Shown here one piece after another: positions 21,505-30,619 of a stretch of DNA of 64,000 nt; position 1 is the stretch's first letter; each line of letters starts with the position of its first letter. A program made the translations under genes and the position numbers. Where the stretch lies: contig PAUB01000013.1 in NCBI GenBank assembly GCA_002713695.1, positions 216,001 to 280,000 on the forward strand, in the 5' to 3' direction. This DNA is from Opitutaceae bacterium. Its GTDB lineage: Bacteria > Verrucomicrobiota > Verrucomicrobiia > Opitutales > Opitutaceae. The notes beneath the pieces were generated by a model. It was not told the DNA's origin, did not search any database, and saw only the letters and a program-made list of their open reading frames with translations.

Positions 21505-22764
21505 TTACGGCACCGGAATTTCAGCCAGCCAGTCGCGTCTGATCTTCTTTCCCAATAGGAAAAATTTACGTTCAGGATACCACAGCGTGATCCCATCGGG
21601 ATTGGGCGTCGTGCTCGCATACATCGCGAGATCTTCGCGCAACATCGCCACCCCTTCGTTATCCATAAAGAACTGGGGTTCGGAAAACCAAACCGGCTGT
21701 TTGGCCCCGGATCGGAACAGTCCACGGCAGAGCCATATCGGACGCCGGTGTTTGTTGCTATCCATCGGGCCCCACCCGCCCATGTGACCATCGTGATTAT
21801 GGAAGAAGAAGATGTATTCCCCCGGCGCGACCTCGTAGATCGGACACGGGCTACACGGGTGCTGCAATGGCAGCCGATCATCGGTCTGACGAAGCGGCTT
21901 CACCGAACTCCAGGTTTCCCCCTTGTCGGCTGATTGTGCCCACACCGCGTGGCCTGCATTCGAGCGCATCACGCAAAAGAGCCGATCGTCAGGCAGCTTC
22001 ACGATCCCGGGCTCTTGCACCACGCTCACCTCGGGATGACCGATGTGCCCGTATTGGAGCGCCTTCTCATTTTCGGCAAAGTAAGTGATTTTCAAATCAC
22101 CCGGCTCCGGATCGTCGTCGACATTCTCGAAGCGCATAAACTCGGTCACCGCATCGTTGGACCACCACACATTCATCTTGCGCGGTCCCGCGACTTCCGG
22201 ACTCACCCAGCGCGTGAAACCGGCGAAATATTTGCCATCAAAAAACTTCAGCGGCTTCTGCCAAATGATCCAGTTACTCGGGATCTTCGGATCCTTGCTG
22301 TCCCAAATCGATTTGGGCATCGGCACGAACTGCTGCTCCGACCAAGTCTCACCACCATCATCGGTATAGCGCCCTGCCATCGCACCACAAGTCGCCATGT
22401 AAAGATCGTGCAATCCAATGTAGCGATTGTAGTAGATGTAAATGCGCCCCGACTTTGAAATCAGCGGAAACTGCCAGCTCGCGATCCCACCACCATCATC
22501 GGGCCCCGCGAGAAACTTCGGTTCCGTCCACGTCTGCCCGGCATCCTCGCTTCGCGCAAACACGACATGCTGATCCGGACGCCCCTCATAGGAACTCTGC
22601 GTCCACACCGCGAAGAGCCCGCCCTGCGGATGCTCGGAAACGAGAAAGTGTTCATTACCGGTATCGAGCGTGGAACCATCCAAACTCTTCGGCACGTAAA
22701 CAACATAATCAGGGTGAGTGCGTTTCAGTTCAGCCTGAAGATGCGCCGCTGTTTGGGGATCCAT
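21505..22764 (-). CDS. Sialidase (BNR repeat) family protein
   Basis: A 419-residue propeller with three clear Asp-boxes: 'SEDAGQTW', 'TDDGGETW' and 'SADKGETW'. The region 'GGGIASWQFPLISKSGRIYI' is common in sialidase-fold hydrolases of Verrucomicrobia and Planctomycetes. No signal peptide. The catalytic Arg triad of true neuraminidases cannot be confirmed by eye, so activity on sialic acid is not claimed. It is convergent with the CE15-like gene (12 bp apart). Confidence 0.78.
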   Translation of the reverse strand: MDPQTAAHLQAELKRTHPDYVVYVPKSLDGSTLDTGNEHFLVSEHPQGGLFAVWTQSSYEGRPDQHVVFARSEDAGQTWTEPKFLAGPDDGGGIASWQFPLISKSGRIYIYYNRYIGLHDLYMATCGAMAGRYTDDGGETWSEQQFVPMPKSIWDSKDPKIPSNWIIWQKPLKFFDGKYFAGFTRWVSPEVAGPRKMNVWWSNDAVTEFMRFENVDDDPEPGDLKITYFAENEKALQYGHIGHPEVSVVQEPGIVKLPDDRLFCVMRSNAGHAVWAQSADKGETWSSVKPLRQTDDRLPLQHPCSPCPIYEVAPGEYIFFFHNHDGHMGGWGPMDSNKHRRPIWLCRGLFRSGAKQPVWFSEPQFFMDNEGVAMLREDLAMYASTTPNPDGITLWYPERKFFLLGKKIRRDWLAEIPVP

Positions 22765-22930
22765 ATCTTTTTCTTCACTTAACCCATCGAGGGATGCAAT
22801 GAGATTGCCCCTGATTGGACTGTTTTAGCCGACAAATCGCGGTTCATGATCGACCCCGAAGGGAGTGCGACCTTTCTAATCATAGCTTGGATTCTCGCCG
22901 CCGACATTTTCCCGCCTCCCCTGCCAACGC

Positions 22931-25306
22931 ATGAAAGTAGTGCTCGCAGAAAAACCCTCGGTGGCGCGCGACATCGCCAAACACCTTGGCGCCACCAAGC
23001 GCGGCCAAGGCTGGTTGGAAGGAAATGGTTGGACCGTCACCTGGGCCTTCGGGCACATGGTCGAGCTGCAGGAGCCCGAGGACTACCGGGCCGAATGGAA
23101 ACCATGGCGGCTCTCTAATCTCCCAATCATCCCAGAACATTTCCAATTGCGCAGTCGCACCGATGGCTCAGCCCATGAACAGCTCGCCACAATCAAACGG
23201 CTCTTCAATGAAGCAGATGAAATCATCTGCGCGACGGATGCCGGTCGCGAGGGTGAGCTCATTTTTCGCTACATCCTGACTTGGACCGGTTGCGAACATA
23301 AACCCGTCCAACGTCTCTGGATCAGCTCGTTGACCAATGAAGCGATTGAGAAAGGCTTCGCAAAACTTCAGCCCTGCTCGGCCTTCGATCACCTTTACCA
23401 CGCAGCCCGTTGTCGCAGTGAGGCCGATTGGATCGTCGGGCTCAACGCCACGCGATTCTTCACCGTCGAATACGGCCGGCGAAATCTTCTACTCAGTCTA
23501 GGACGGGTGCAGACTCCCATTCTCGCAATGATCGTCGGGCGCGACCTCGAAGTAGAACGCTTCGTAGCCGAAGATTTTTGGGAGGTTCACACTCTTTCTC
23601 GTGACGCGTTGTTCAAACACACTGGTGGTAAATTCCCCGCGCAACAAGCAGCCCAAACGATTCTCGAAAAAGTCACCGGACAAGAGCTTGTTATCACGTC
23701 GATCGAAAAAAAGAAGACCCTCGCGCATCCTCCTCAGCTCTACGATCTCACCAGCCTGCAGCGCGACATGAATAAGCGCCACGGTTTGACGGCAGATCAG
23801 ACGCTCAAGCTCGCGCAAACCCTCTACGAGAGCAAACACCTCACCTACCCTCGAACCGACAGCTGCTACCTCAGTCAGGACATCGAGCCAACGATTCCGC
23901 CTCTGCTCGAGAAGTTGCGGCAGTTGAAATCCGACGAAATCTCCCCCCTCGATCTCAGCGCGCTCAATTTCACGAAGCGGATCGTGGACGACAAAAAGGT
24001 CTCGGATCACCACGCGATCATCCCCACCGCCATTCTCGGAAACAGCCTCACAGGGGACGAAGCCAAGCTCTACGACGCCGTCGTCACTCGTTTGATCGCT
24101 GTCTTCTATCCTTCCTGTGAACGTGCCGTAACGACAGTCGAGGCGGTTGCCGCCGAGGAACCGTTTCGCGCCCGTGGCGTCGTGTTGTCCGATCCCGGCT
24201 GGGAAGCGCTCTACGCGAACGATTCAGCCGCAACCTCTGCTGAAGCCACGCCAAAGAAGAGCTCGAAGTCAGGTGCCAGCATCAAGGAAAACGAAAGCGC
24301 GCAAGTGCTACCCGATTTCCAAGTAGACGAACGCAACCCGCACGAACCCAAACTCGTGGTCGGCAAAACTTCTGCACCCAAACGCTTCAACGAAGCCAGC
24401 CTCCTTCAGTTGATGGAAACCGCCGGAAAGATCGTGACCGACGAAGCGCTCAAGGAAGCCCTCAAGGAAAAGGGCGTCGGCACCCCTGCCACGCGCGCCT
24501 CCATCATCGAAGTGCTCATCTCGCGCAACTATGTCGAACGCCGAAAGAAGAACCTCATTAGCACTGATTCAGGCCGCGCGCTCATCTCCCTCGTGCAAGA
24601 CGAACGCCTCAAATCTCCCGAACTCACCGGTGATTGGGAATTTCGTCTCAAACAAATGGAACGAGGCGAATACGAGCCCCTTGTTTTCATGGAGGAAGTT
24701 ACCGCTTACACCCGTGAAATCTTGCAGTGCAAGGCCGATACGACGATCGATCTCACAAACCTTGGACCTTGCCCGTGTTGTCAGGCTCCCGTCATTCGGG
24801 GACGCGCCGGCTACGGCTGCTCTCAATGGAAGAACGGCTGCAAATTCGTGCTCCCAGGCGTGCTCTGGGGACTCGAAATCCCTCCGATTCTCGCCCGAGA
24901 AATTCTCATTCACAAACGTAGCCTCACGCCATATCCCATCAAAAACGGCAAGAAATCCCATTTCGCTCATCTCTGTTTCAACAAGAAAGGGCAGCCGAGT
25001 TACGACATCGCCGCCGAAGCCCAAAAAGCGGCCGCCTCAGACGAATCCCTCGGCACTTGCCCCGCGTGTTCCGGCGATGTGGTCGTTGGGGCAAAAGCCT
25101 ACGGCTGCTCCAATTGGCGCAATGGCTGCCGTTTCGTCGTTTGGAAAACGATGGCGCAAAAAGAGATCACCCCTGGCATCGTCCAGCAGCTCCTCAAAGA
25201 TCAGATCACCGACGAGATTACCGGCTTCACCTCCAAAGCGGGCAAGCTCTTCAACGCCAAACTCAAAGTCGTCGGCGGCGAAGTAAAATTCGAGTTTGGC
25301 AACTGA
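22931..25306 (+). CDS. topB: DNA topoisomerase III (type IA, TopB-like)
   Basis: A 791-residue type IA topoisomerase that passes single strands through a transient break. The Toprim domain starts with 'VVLAEKPSVARDIAKHLGA' and has 'ICATDAGREGELIFRYI'. The active Tyr306 is in 'HLTYPRTDSCYL'. 'GVGTPATRASIIEVLISRNYV' is the next family motif. The C-terminus has two topoisomerase zinc-like repeats, each with Cys-x2-Cys and a Cys-x5-Cys pair ('CPCCQAP...CSQWKNGC' and 'CPACSGD...CSNWRNGC'). It ends 1 bp before the convergent 3-hydroxyisobutyrate dehydrogenase-like gene. Confidence 0.95.
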   Translation: MKVVLAEKPSVARDIAKHLGATKRGQGWLEGNGWTVTWAFGHMVELQEPEDYRAEWKPWRLSNLPIIPEHFQLRSRTDGSAHEQLATIKRLFNEADEIICATDAGREGELIFRYILTWTGCEHKPVQRLWISSLTNEAIEKGFAKLQPCSAFDHLYHAARCRSEADWIVGLNATRFFTVEYGRRNLLLSLGRVQTPILAMIVGRDLEVERFVAEDFWEVHTLSRDALFKHTGGKFPAQQAAQTILEKVTGQELVITSIEKKKTLAHPPQLYDLTSLQRDMNKRHGLTADQTLKLAQTLYESKHLTYPRTDSCYLSQDIEPTIPPLLEKLRQLKSDEISPLDLSALNFTKRIVDDKKVSDHHAIIPTAILGNSLTGDEAKLYDAVVTRLIAVFYPSCERAVTTVEAVAAEEPFRARGVVLSDPGWEALYANDSAATSAEATPKKSSKSGASIKENESAQVLPDFQVDERNPHEPKLVVGKTSAPKRFNEASLLQLMETAGKIVTDEALKEALKEKGVGTPATRASIIEVLISRNYVERRKKNLISTDSGRALISLVQDERLKSPELTGDWEFRLKQMERGEYEPLVFMEEVTAYTREILQCKADTTIDLTNLGPCPCCQAPVIRGRAGYGCSQWKNGCKFVLPGVLWGLEIPPILAREILIHKRSLTPYPIKNGKKSHFAHLCFNKKGQPSYDIAAEAQKAAASDESLGTCPACSGDVVVGAKAYGCSNWRNGCRFVVWKTMAQKEITPGIVQQLLKDQITDEITGFTSKAGKLFNAKLKVVGGEVKFEFGN

Positions 25307-25307
25307 G

Positions 25308-26138
25308 TTACTTCGATCCCAGCAGCTTCATCATTGAAGCAAAATCCTCTTCCTCAAAACCGGCTGATTCCGCGTCTTCGAGTCGCTGCTTGATTGCGGC
25401 CAACATGGGAAACTCCTCAGCTGATCCCATCTTCGAAGCCAGACGCATATCCTTGGCCATGTGCTTCACCGAAAATTGCGGCGAGTAATCACCTGCTCGC
25501 AGTTTGGGCTCCTTAAGTTTGGTTACTCCGGAATAGCTCACATTTTTTCCGAGTGCTTCAAAGAAGACATCGTCACTCACCCCGGCTCGACGCACGAGCG
25601 TGAGGGCTTCGCAGAGTGTTTCCATCTGCGCGGAAATATTGAGGTTCATCGCCAGCTTTAGCGTGCAGGCCTGTTCATTATCACCGATGTGAAAACGAGC
25701 GCTTGATACGAGCTGGAACAATGGCTCCAACTCCACGATCAACTCAGCATCGCCACCGAGATAAAATACCGTCTGCTTCACTTCCGCGGCAGGCTTGCTG
25801 CCCGTGAAAGGTGCTTCCAAATAGCGCGCACCGGTGGCCAACACCTGCGCTTTAAATTTTGCGCTGCTGGCGGGATCGATCGTGCTCGATTGCATCAAAA
25901 TTTTACCCGGGCCGAGCTTCGGCAGGATACGTTCGAGAATCGATTCCACCGCTGGTGGATCGGCCACCACGATTTGCACGACATCGGCAGCCTCGGTGAC
26001 GGCTTCGGGAGTCTCCATCCACTGCGGAGCATCCGGCTTGGCCGTGCGATTCCACGTGCCCGCCAGCACACCCGCTTCCTCATAATGCCTCGACCAGATG
26101 TCCCCGATGATGCCCAATCCGATAATGCCAATTTTCAT
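25308..26138 (-). CDS. 3-hydroxyisobutyrate dehydrogenase-family NAD(P) oxidoreductase
   Basis: A 276-residue beta-hydroxyacid dehydrogenase. The Rossmann motif is at the very start ('IGIIGLGIIGDIWSRHYEEAG'). 'EAPFTGSKPAAEVKQT' corresponds to the substrate-binding D/E-x-P-x-S-G-x2-x-A motif with Thr in place of Ser, and the catalytic Lys is in 'CTLKLAMNLN'. Likely reduces or oxidises a short hydroxyacid or semialdehyde. The MTAP-like gene lies 59 bp upstream on the same strand. Confidence 0.88.
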   Translation of the reverse strand: MKIGIIGLGIIGDIWSRHYEEAGVLAGTWNRTAKPDAPQWMETPEAVTEAADVVQIVVADPPAVESILERILPKLGPGKILMQSSTIDPASSAKFKAQVLATGARYLEAPFTGSKPAAEVKQTVFYLGGDAELIVELEPLFQLVSSARFHIGDNEQACTLKLAMNLNISAQMETLCEALTLVRRAGVSDDVFFEALGKNVSYSGVTKLKEPKLRAGDYSPQFSVKHMAKDMRLASKMGSAEEFPMLAAIKQRLEDAESAGFEEEDFASMMKLLGSK

Positions 26139-26197
26139 AGAATTGGAGTTCTACCAAGAAGCGTGTGAAACACACGAAAAAATCGCCACACACTTGC

Positions 26198-26896
26198 TCA
26201 GGCGAGGATCGCCAGCATCCGCTCAAACAGGCGGTTCACCTTGGCCTGATTATCCTTCACCAAATCCTTAAACTTCGCGAAATCAATCTCCGTGCCTTCG
26301 AGGCCGTTCGCGTAATTATCGATCAACGCGAGGCTGTTGTAATTGAGCCCGGCTTCCGTGCAGAGATCGGCTTCATGACACGCCGTCATCCCGATCACGT
26401 CGCCCCAGGATTGCACCACGCGAATCTCCGCCATCGTTTCGAAACGCGGCCCACGCATTTGCACGTAAACCTTATTGGAATGAATTTTAAATTCTGGCGC
26501 GAGCTTCTCGATCAACAACGGCATCAAATTATTCGCGATCCCCGGGGCACCGCCTCGGAGTTCGTCGTCGTAAAAAGTCGCGGGCCCCTGCTGCAACCCC
26601 ACATAGTCGCTGCACGAAACAAACGTGCCCGGAGGCAAATCCTTATCGAGCGAGCCCACCGAGTTGAGCGAAACGACGTCCTTGCAACCGAGCTCCGCCA
26701 ACGCGCGGATATTAGCCCGATAGTTGATCGAATGCGGGGGCAGCGGAAAGCCATAGCCATGACGGTTAATCAACACGTAGTCGCCCTGAGTTTTGTAGGT
26801 GACTTCACCGTGCGGCGTGTTGATCGTCTTCACGTCCCATGCCGCAAACAAATCGGAATTAACGATGCTGGTGCCACTCACAAATGCGACTTTCAT
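26198..26896 (-). CDS. MTAP/PNP-family nucleoside phosphorylase
   Basis: A 232-residue purine nucleoside or methylthioadenosine phosphorylase-like protein. Family motifs are 'VLINRHGYGFPLPPHSINYRANI' near residue 50 (phosphate and base contacts), 'SLNSVGSL', and 'YVQMRGPRFETMAEIR' followed by 'IGMTACHEADLC', the base-recognition loop. It is slightly shorter than typical MTAP (about 260-290), mainly at the N-terminus. Salvage of purine nucleosides or methylthioadenosine is the expected role. Its start overlaps the start region of a divergent broken gene. Confidence 0.85.
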   Translation of the reverse strand: MKVAFVSGTSIVNSDLFAAWDVKTINTPHGEVTYKTQGDYVLINRHGYGFPLPPHSINYRANIRALAELGCKDVVSLNSVGSLDKDLPPGTFVSCSDYVGLQQGPATFYDDELRGGAPGIANNLMPLLIEKLAPEFKIHSNKVYVQMRGPRFETMAEIRVVQSWGDVIGMTACHEADLCTEAGLNYNSLALIDNYANGLEGTEIDFAKFKDLVKDNQAKVNRLFERMLAILA

Positions 26897-27703
26897 GCCG
26901 TCAGTAACGCCAACAAACAGCCGCGAGACAACCCGAAAGCCTCACTCCTTAGTTGTGATGACGCTGGCGATGATCGGCTTGGTTTTCGCCGGATCTGGAT
27001 GTGCCACTCCCGGGCCTAATCACGTTTACATCCTCAGTCCTGATCAACCCGATACGATCAGGAACCACGCGACTTCTGGCATGGAAACCAGCGATGTCCC
27101 CTCTTATCTCGAATCCGAAGACGTCCTCCTCGGCCTCGCTTACGATTCCTACACCGACCATCTCTTCCTGCGACTGGCTCCCGGCAACGCCTTTCGCGTC
27201 GTCGATCGCCCTGATCGCAGCATCAAGCGCGAATTCACCGCAACCGAAATCACGACCAATGGCGGAGGAGACCTCACCATCCGCTCGCGCGACCGGCATC
27301 TATTTCTCAGCCACCTCACGCAACCCGCCCTGATTGAAATCACCCTCTACGGAAAATTCATCCGCACGATAACCCTCGCGCAATTCTCCGGTCCACCCAC
27401 CGGCGTGGCCTACGATCAGAAACGCGACTTATTCTATATCCTACGCGGCGGTGACCTCACGCATATCGTGACCTACGATCTCATGGCCGACGACTCAAAG
27501 GCACCTCGTTTGATCGCGATGCCCTCCTCTCCACCATCGCCTACGATTCCGATGCCAGTGAGTTTTACGCCCAACTCCGCGAAAGCCGCGACATCGGCGT
27601 ATTCGATCAGCAAGGCAACCTTCTGCGCACCATCAAAATCCTCACCTCAGAAAACCGCGCTCATTTTGACGTCGGCCCCCGCTCCTTCTTGCGCCTTTTC
27701 TAA
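26895..27703 (+). pseudogene. Frameshifted lipoprotein with beta-propeller-like body
   Basis: The N-terminus has a basic segment, a hydrophobic helix and lipobox 'FAGSGC', so the product was probably a lipoprotein. The body ('LLGLAYDSYTDHLFLRLAPG', 'PPTGVAYDQKRDLFYILRGG') reads like NHL-type blades. At about 27482 the coding sense moves by one base: before it the frame gives 'THIVTYDL', after it the -1 frame gives 'GRRLKGTSFDRDALLSTIAY' and ends at TAA 27701-27703 with 'GPRSFLRLF'. One base is missing. The ATG at 26895 overlaps the divergent ATG of the phosphorylase gene, so GTG 26955 or ATG 26958 may be the real start. Confidence 0.75.
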
Positions 27704-27732
27704 ACTTTGTTCGAACTCACTCCGTCTGTTTT

Positions 27733-27770
27733 CCATTCCAAAATCCGAAATCTAAATTCGAAAATCTAAA
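27733..27770. repeat. Short degenerate AT-rich repeat before the CE7 gene
   Basis: Two imperfect copies of a unit like AAATCCGAAATCTAAA lie in tandem just upstream of the start codon at 27772. They may influence translation start, but no function is shown. Confidence 0.4.
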
Positions 27771-27771
27771 G

Positions 27772-28737
27772 ATGCCTCTCATCGATAAACCCGTCGCAGA
27801 ACTCCACGAATACCAAGGCCGCAATCCCCGCCCTGCCGACTTTGATCAATACTGGGATGAAGCCCTGCGCGAGCTCGACGCGACTGATCCCCAGCCCGAG
27901 CTTGTTCCCTCGACCAGAATCATACCCCGGCATAGTGAGGCGTTTGATCTCTGGTTTACGGGCGTAGGTGGAGCGCGAGTCTACGCAAAATATGTGCGTC
28001 CCAAAAAGCACGATGGAGCCTGTCCCGCTGTCCTCCAATTCCACGGGTATTCCAGCCACGGCGGTAATTTCGTAGATCGCCTCGCTTACACCAGCGAAGG
28101 CTTGTGTGTGGCTGCACTCGATTGTCGCGGCCAAGGCGGCCGTTCCGAAGATGCCGACAGCCGCAAAGGCATGACAATGAAAGGTCATATCGTGCGTGGA
28201 CTCGACGATCCCGACCCGCACAAGCTCGCGTTTCGCCAAATCTTTCTCGATACCGCTCAACTCGCTCGCGTGGTGATGAGCTTCGATGAAGTCGATGCCA
28301 CTCGCGTTGGCGCCATGGGTGGATCGCAAGGTGGAGGGCTTACCCTCGCCTGCGCCTCTCTAGAACCACGTATAAAACGCGCTGCCCCAATCTTTCCCTT
28401 CCTCTGCGACTACCGTCGCGTCTGGGAAATGGATCTCGCGAAAGGAGCTTACGATGAGCTGGCCTATTACTTCCGGATGTTCGATCCACTGCATGAGCGC
28501 GAAGAAGAAATTTTCACTAAACTCGGTTACATCGATTGCCAACACCTTGCCTCCCGCATCAAGGCCGAAGTGCTCATGTATACCGGCCAAATGGACACCA
28601 TATGTCCGCCATCGACCCAGTTCGCCGCCTACAATAAAATTACCTCAACTAAGAACGTTATCTTCTACCCCGACTTCGGCCACGAGGGCCTCCCCGGCGA
28701 ACCCGACAACACGTTCAACTTCATGATGGGGCTGTAA
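27772..28737 (+). CDS. Acetyl xylan esterase / cephalosporin-C deacetylase (CE7)
   Basis: A 321-residue alpha/beta hydrolase with the CE7 triad of motifs: 'DCRGQGG' (RGQ), nucleophile Ser185 in 'MGGSQGGGL', and the His in 'GHEG' near the C-terminus; the acid Asp is in 'GQMDTICPP'. These enzymes remove acetyl groups from small xylooligosaccharides and other acetylated sugars inside the cell, consistent with the lack of a signal peptide here. Length is normal for the family. Confidence 0.93.
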   Translation: MPLIDKPVAELHEYQGRNPRPADFDQYWDEALRELDATDPQPELVPSTRIIPRHSEAFDLWFTGVGGARVYAKYVRPKKHDGACPAVLQFHGYSSHGGNFVDRLAYTSEGLCVAALDCRGQGGRSEDADSRKGMTMKGHIVRGLDDPDPHKLAFRQIFLDTAQLARVVMSFDEVDATRVGAMGGSQGGGLTLACASLEPRIKRAAPIFPFLCDYRRVWEMDLAKGAYDELAYYFRMFDPLHEREEEIFTKLGYIDCQHLASRIKAEVLMYTGQMDTICPPSTQFAAYNKITSTKNVIFYPDFGHEGLPGEPDNTFNFMMGL

Positions 28738-28812
28738 GGTTCACCTGATTTCAACATCACTAGGATTCGAATCAGCAACCCGTGAGTTAGGTTTTCCCAA
28801 ACCAGATGGTTC

Positions 28813-28897
28813 AACCACGAATGGACATAAATTTACACGAATAGTATTTCTCAATTAGGTTGTAATAATTCGTGTCTGTTCGGGTCCATTCGTGGTT
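28813..28897. repeat. Intergenic inverted repeat, REP/MITE-like
   Basis: The arm 28813-28842 (starting AACCACGAATGGACA) is an imperfect inverted match of 28868-28897 (ending TCCATTCGTGGTT). The middle is AT-rich. It lies in the gap between the CE7 gene and the AlkZ-related pseudogene. Similar short palindromes are dispersed in many environmental genomes; no protein is encoded. Confidence 0.7.
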
Positions 28898-28913
28898 AAA
28901 AAATACCCCACCC

Positions 28914-29450
28914 ATGAAGCCTAAGCCCAACATCCGCATGCTCGCTCAGGCCAAGAAATACGTTTCCTAGGTCGGCTATTGTTTGGTTTTCCCGGATAAG
29001 AAAAAAGATCTACCCAATCTTTGGGACATGATCGACCTACCCGAAAAACAACCCGGTGAAAAAGGTTGGGGCCAAAAAGTCGGGGCGATCTGGAGCTGGA
29101 AAAACCAACTCGCTTCCGATTACCCCGATGAGATTTTTTACGGTAAAGGAGCCAAGGGTAAAAGCGTGCTCATGACGCTGACGTATCTAAAGGAAACTCA
29201 GCACCCGGAATTCCATCGCCCCATCGCTGAGTGCAGCCGGATGGCCCGAGACATCTACGAACTCGCGCGAATCGAACCGCTCACGACTACGGTTCTTCGC
29301 AAAGCGATTCTCAAGGGAGACAAAACCCGCAAGCACGCGTTCGCCAAAGCGCTCGTCGAATTGCAAGTCACGCTAAATATCGTTCGGTCCAACGCCCCCG
29401 AAATCACCAGCGACACTTGGGTGCGATTCGATGAGCAGTATCGGGAGTGA
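28914..29450 (+). pseudogene. AlkZ-related family protein with a nonsense codon
   Basis: From the ATG at 28914 the frame reads 18 codons ('NIRMLAQAKKYVS'), meets TAG at 28968-28970, and continues with 'VGYCLVFPDKKKDLPNLWD', 'WSWKNQLASDYPDEIFYGKG' and 'TTVLRKAILKG'. This order (a cysteine-containing VG-x-C-L-x-F-P strand, then W-x-W-K and Y-G-K) resembles proteins annotated as AlkZ-related. A TTG at 28983 could restart translation and give 155 residues. The stop near the start argues for inactivation. The next gene on the other strand ends directly against it. Confidence 0.6.
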
Positions 29451-29744
29451 TTACACCACCCAGTTGATCTTCTCGAAGCGTTTCGCCAGCTCCACGTCTT
29501 TCGCGGTCACTTTATCGTCCGCGTCGTGAGTGCTGAGGCGCACGGAGATGCAGTTGTAAACGTTCATCCACTCGGGGTGATGGTTCAGCTCTTCGGCCTC
29601 AAAGCTCACGCGCACCATAAAGGACATCGCTTCGCGAAAGCTGCCGAATTGAAACGTCTTACACAGGGCGTCATCGCTAAACTCCCAATTGGGAAGAGTC
29701 GTGAGTGCTTGTTCGATTTTTTTGGAAGTTAAAGGTGAGCTCAT
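29451..29744 (-). CDS. Pterin-4a-carbinolamine dehydratase
   Basis: A 97-residue PCD/DCoH-family protein. The active-site signature 'EAEELNHHPEW' (E-x-x-x-H-H-P-x-W type) and the following 'VYNCISVRLSTHDADDKVTAKD' are clear. It recycles 4a-hydroxytetrahydropterin in cells with pterin-dependent hydroxylases, or has a side role in molybdopterin. The ATG at 29744 gives the normal length; an upstream ATG at 29771 adds nine residues. It is divergent from uppS, 68 bp between starts. Confidence 0.92.
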   Translation of the reverse strand: MSSPLTSKKIEQALTTLPNWEFSDDALCKTFQFGSFREAMSFMVRVSFEAEELNHHPEWMNVYNCISVRLSTHDADDKVTAKDVELAKRFEKINWVV

Positions 29745-29812
29745 ACAAGAAATCTTGTCGGTCCTTCCCACTTGTCAAACCGAGCGCCGCTCACCTAACT
29801 CTCATCCGACTC

Positions 29813-30559
29813 ATGCCGACCAGCGACCACAACAAGACGCCCCAACACGTGGCCATCATCATGGATGGCAATGGACGCTGGGCTCAAAAGCGTGGTCTCA
29901 CTCGTAATGAAGGGCACCGCAATGGCGCCGAAAACGTGCGTCGAATTGCCGATGCCGGACGCGAGCTTGGCCTGCGCACGCTGACGCTCTATTCGTTTTC
30001 ATCTGAAAACTGGAGCCGCCCCAAGGACGAAGTCGGTGCGTTGATGAAGCTGCTCGAATTTTATCTCAAAAGAGAGCTCAAGACCTTCGTCAAAAACAAG
30101 ATTCGCCTGCGCAGCATCGGCCGCATTGAGGAAATGCCCGACGGAGTGCAGAAAGCACTCAAGGATACGATTGAGAAAACGAAAGAGTTTAACGACTACA
30201 CCCTCGTGCTCGCGCTCAACTACGGTTCGCGCACCGAAGTCGTCGATGCCGCGCGCGCTTATGCCGCCGATGTGCAGGCGGAAAAGATCGAAGCGACTGA
30301 CGGTTCCTGGGAAACCTTTAACCGCTATCTCTACACCGCGGATCTGCCTGATCCCGAATTAATCATCCGCACTTCCGGAGAAGAACGCTTGAGCAATTTC
30401 ATGCTCATGCAAGGGGCCTATTCGGAACTCGTGTTTTCCCCACTTTACTGGCCCGACTTTGATAAGGCCGCTCTCGTCTCCGCGATCGAAACCTACCATA
30501 AACGCGAACGACGCTTCGGGTTGACGGGAGAGCAAGTCAAAGACACTTCCAAAGTGTAG
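29813..30559 (+). CDS. uppS: Undecaprenyl diphosphate synthase (isoprenyl transferase)
   Basis: A 248-residue cis-prenyltransferase that builds the C55 lipid carrier for peptidoglycan and other surface glycans. Key motifs: 'HVAIIMDGNGRWAQKRG' with catalytic Asp18, 'TLYSFSSENWSRP', and the C-terminal 'LIIRTSGEERLSNFMLMQ' for diphosphate binding. The ATG at 29813 is the normal start; the open frame upstream has no family similarity. cdsA follows 60 bp downstream on the same strand, the common uppS-cdsA order. Confidence 0.96.
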   Translation: MPTSDHNKTPQHVAIIMDGNGRWAQKRGLTRNEGHRNGAENVRRIADAGRELGLRTLTLYSFSSENWSRPKDEVGALMKLLEFYLKRELKTFVKNKIRLRSIGRIEEMPDGVQKALKDTIEKTKEFNDYTLVLALNYGSRTEVVDAARAYAADVQAEKIEATDGSWETFNRYLYTADLPDPELIIRTSGEERLSNFMLMQGAYSELVFSPLYWPDFDKAALVSAIETYHKRERRFGLTGEQVKDTSKV

Positions 30560-30619
30560 CCTATGGCTACGACACCGCCCCTTGCTTTCGCTTAGAGAAG
30601 TTCGACCCACCCCACTACT

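Noticed and set aside
27470..27500. Programmed -1 frameshift in the lipoprotein gene
   Set aside because: No slippery heptamer or downstream structure is visible at the shift point; a deletion is simpler.
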